Source: Zhongshania aquimaris (GTDB lineage: Bacteria > Pseudomonadota > Gammaproteobacteria > Pseudomonadales > Spongiibacteraceae). Taken from it: 64,000 nt of DNA. Under the pieces are notes generated by a model that saw only the letters and a list, made by a program, of their open reading frames with translations, did no database searches and was not told the origin of the DNA. Shown one piece after another: positions 62,907 to 64,000 of this stretch (its first letter is position 1; each line of letters starts with the position of its first letter). The translations under genes and the position numbers were made by a program. Location: the NCBI RefSeq assembly GCF_019312595.1, contig NZ_JAHWDQ010000001.1, positions 496,001-560,000 of the forward strand, in the 5' to 3' direction.

Positions 62907-64000
62907 TGGGTATCGAATTACTGGTTAACCTGTCCTACGTGGCAGCGGCCGTGCTGTTTATTTTTGGTCTTAAAATGCTGGGTTCACCAGCGACCGCGCG
63001 CAAAGGCAATTTGATCTCTGCGCTAGGTATGTTTATCGCGGTTGTTATCACTCTGCTTGATCAAAGCATTATTGACTACAAATGGATTATCGCCGGTGTT
63101 GTGGTCGGCGGTCTCATTGGCGCCCTCGTTGCGCGCCGCGTCGAAATGACCGGCATGCCGGAAATGGTGGCGCTGTTCAATGGTTTTGGTGGTGTTGCGA
63201 GTTTGTTCGTGGGCTGGGCGGCACTTTACGGCTTTGAAGCAACGACCTTTGAACTAATCATCATTGTCCTGTCGATTCTGATTGGCGGCGTGACGTTCTC
63301 GGGCAGTATGGTTGCCTGGGGTAAGCTCAGCGAGCGTATCTCTGGCAAAGCGATGGTGTTTCGCGGTCAGCGTATTTTTAATATTTTGCTGATTATCGCT
63401 ATCATTGCGGCGTCTGTGATGTTCACCATTAGCACTGGCCCCGCCACCTCCATATATCTGTATGTGGTGATTGGCCTGTCATTGCTACTGGGCATCATGC
63501 TGGTTATTCCTATCGGCGGTGCCGATATGCCGGTGGTTATCTCTCTGCTAAACAGCTACTCAGGCTTAGCGGCCTGTGCGGCGGGTATCGCGATCAACAA
63601 CATCATCCTGATCGTAGCCGGTGCCCTGGTTGGTGCCAGCGGGATTATCCTGACGCAAATCATGTGTAAGGCGATGAACCGCTCGCTGAGCAATGTCTTG
63701 TTCAGCGGCTTCAGCGCCGTCTCTGCAGGTGGCTCGGCTGCTAAGATCGAAGGCGAAGCCAAGGCTATGACAGCTGAAGACGCCTACTACGTGCTCGAAG
63801 CGGCTGCTAGCGTTGTTATCGTGCCCGGTTACGGCATGGCGGTTGCACAGGCACAGCACGTGGTCAAAGAGCTACAAGAATTGCTGGAAAAGAATGGCGC
63901 CGAAGTGGTTTACGCTATTCACCCTGTTGCTGGCCGTATGCCGGGTCACATGAACGTACTGCTTGCAGAAGCTGACGTGTCTTATGACCTGCTACTGGAA
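62906..64000 (+). CDS. pntB: NAD(P) transhydrogenase subunit beta (partial, 3' end outside window)
   Basis: 365 residues visible, open to the window edge. It starts MGIELLVNLSYVAAAVLFIFG and has the membrane helices of domain dII with EMVALFNGFGGVASLFVGWAA, then the NADP(H)-binding dIII beginning (SVVIVPGYGMAVAQAQH, IHPVAGRMPGHMNVLLAEA). The complex uses proton motive force to reduce NADP from NADH. About 100 residues are missing. Confidence 0.96.
   Translation, partial: MGIELLVNLSYVAAAVLFIFGLKMLGSPATARKGNLISALGMFIAVVITLLDQSIIDYKWIIAGVVVGGLIGALVARRVEMTGMPEMVALFNGFGGVASLFVGWAALYGFEATTFELIIIVLSILIGGVTFSGSMVAWGKLSERISGKAMVFRGQRIFNILLIIAIIAASVMFTISTGPATSIYLYVVIGLSLLLGIMLVIPIGGADMPVVISLLNSYSGLAACAAGIAINNIILIVAGALVGASGIILTQIMCKAMNRSLSNVLFSGFSAVSAGGSAAKIEGEAKAMTAEDAYYVLEAAASVVIVPGYGMAVAQAQHVVKELQELLEKNGAEVVYAIHPVAGRMPGHMNVLLAEADVSYDLLLE

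Overview
The window looks like ordinary chromosome from a marine-type gammaproteobacterium. It has a full type II secretion operon, a FabY-type initiating ketoacyl synthase, small gammaproteobacterial families (DUF3012, YeaC/DUF1315, DUF1853, DUF2797), a PhoB-type box before an OprO/P-like porin, and a three-subunit PntAA/PntAB/PntB transhydrogenase. A Cellvibrionales/Spongiibacteraceae-like host is my inference, not something the sequence proves. I saw no insertion sequence, prophage, CRISPR array or integron.

Layout. 1-8371 (minus): T2SS operon gspC-D-E-F-G-H-I-J-K, with gspK cut by the left edge. Upstream of it, on the same strand, are two small genes absent from a simple long-ORF view (a DUF3012 lipoprotein and a rubredoxin) and a second GspC-like protein. 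10059-15692: dusC, a DUF2505 protein, a YeeE/YedE sulfur-transport pair with a CsoR/CstR-like operator, a DUF3336-patatin lipase and a beta-lactamase-fold hydrolase. 15914-21336: a tightly coupled four-gene signalling operon (sensor kinase, REC-DUF3369 regulator, REC-kinase without its phosphoacceptor histidine, GGDEF-EAL protein). 21646-32287: ABC1/UbiB-like kinase divergent from an acetoacetate-decarboxylase-fold protein, then marC, pyrD, cysH, pepN, DUF2797, yeaC, a GlpG-like rhomboid and nadK. 32431-36236: DUF1853, a PLP desulfhydrase/deaminase, an unrecognised coiled-coil protein, and tRNA-Asp, tRNA-Asp, tRNA-Val. 36497-42374: queD, a 618-bp intergenic region with DnaA-box-like sites and a Pho box, a phosphate-type porin, and a carbonic anhydrase/SulP operon divergent from a LysR regulator. 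42371-53636: PQQ quinohemoprotein alcohol dehydrogenase, acyltransferase, a dienoyl-CoA isomerase/nitroreductase/SRPBCC operon, PilZ protein, FabY, GlxA-type regulator, thiolase, CvfB and a flavin split-barrel protein. 53663-58753: an RND efflux pair divergent from an AcrR-type repressor, separated by a 44-bp perfect palindrome. 58774-64000: a MASE1-CHASE histidine kinase, then pntAA-pntAB-pntB, with pntB cut by the right edge.

Themes. Envelope export (T2SS, RND), lipid and acyl-CoA metabolism (patatin, acyltransferase, FabY, thiolase, isomerase), sulfur (YeeE/YedE, CysH, desulfhydrase) and signalling dominate. The most unusual items are the signalling operon with its histidine-less kinase and duplicated receivers, the second GspC-like protein beside the T2SS operon, and the efflux operator palindrome.
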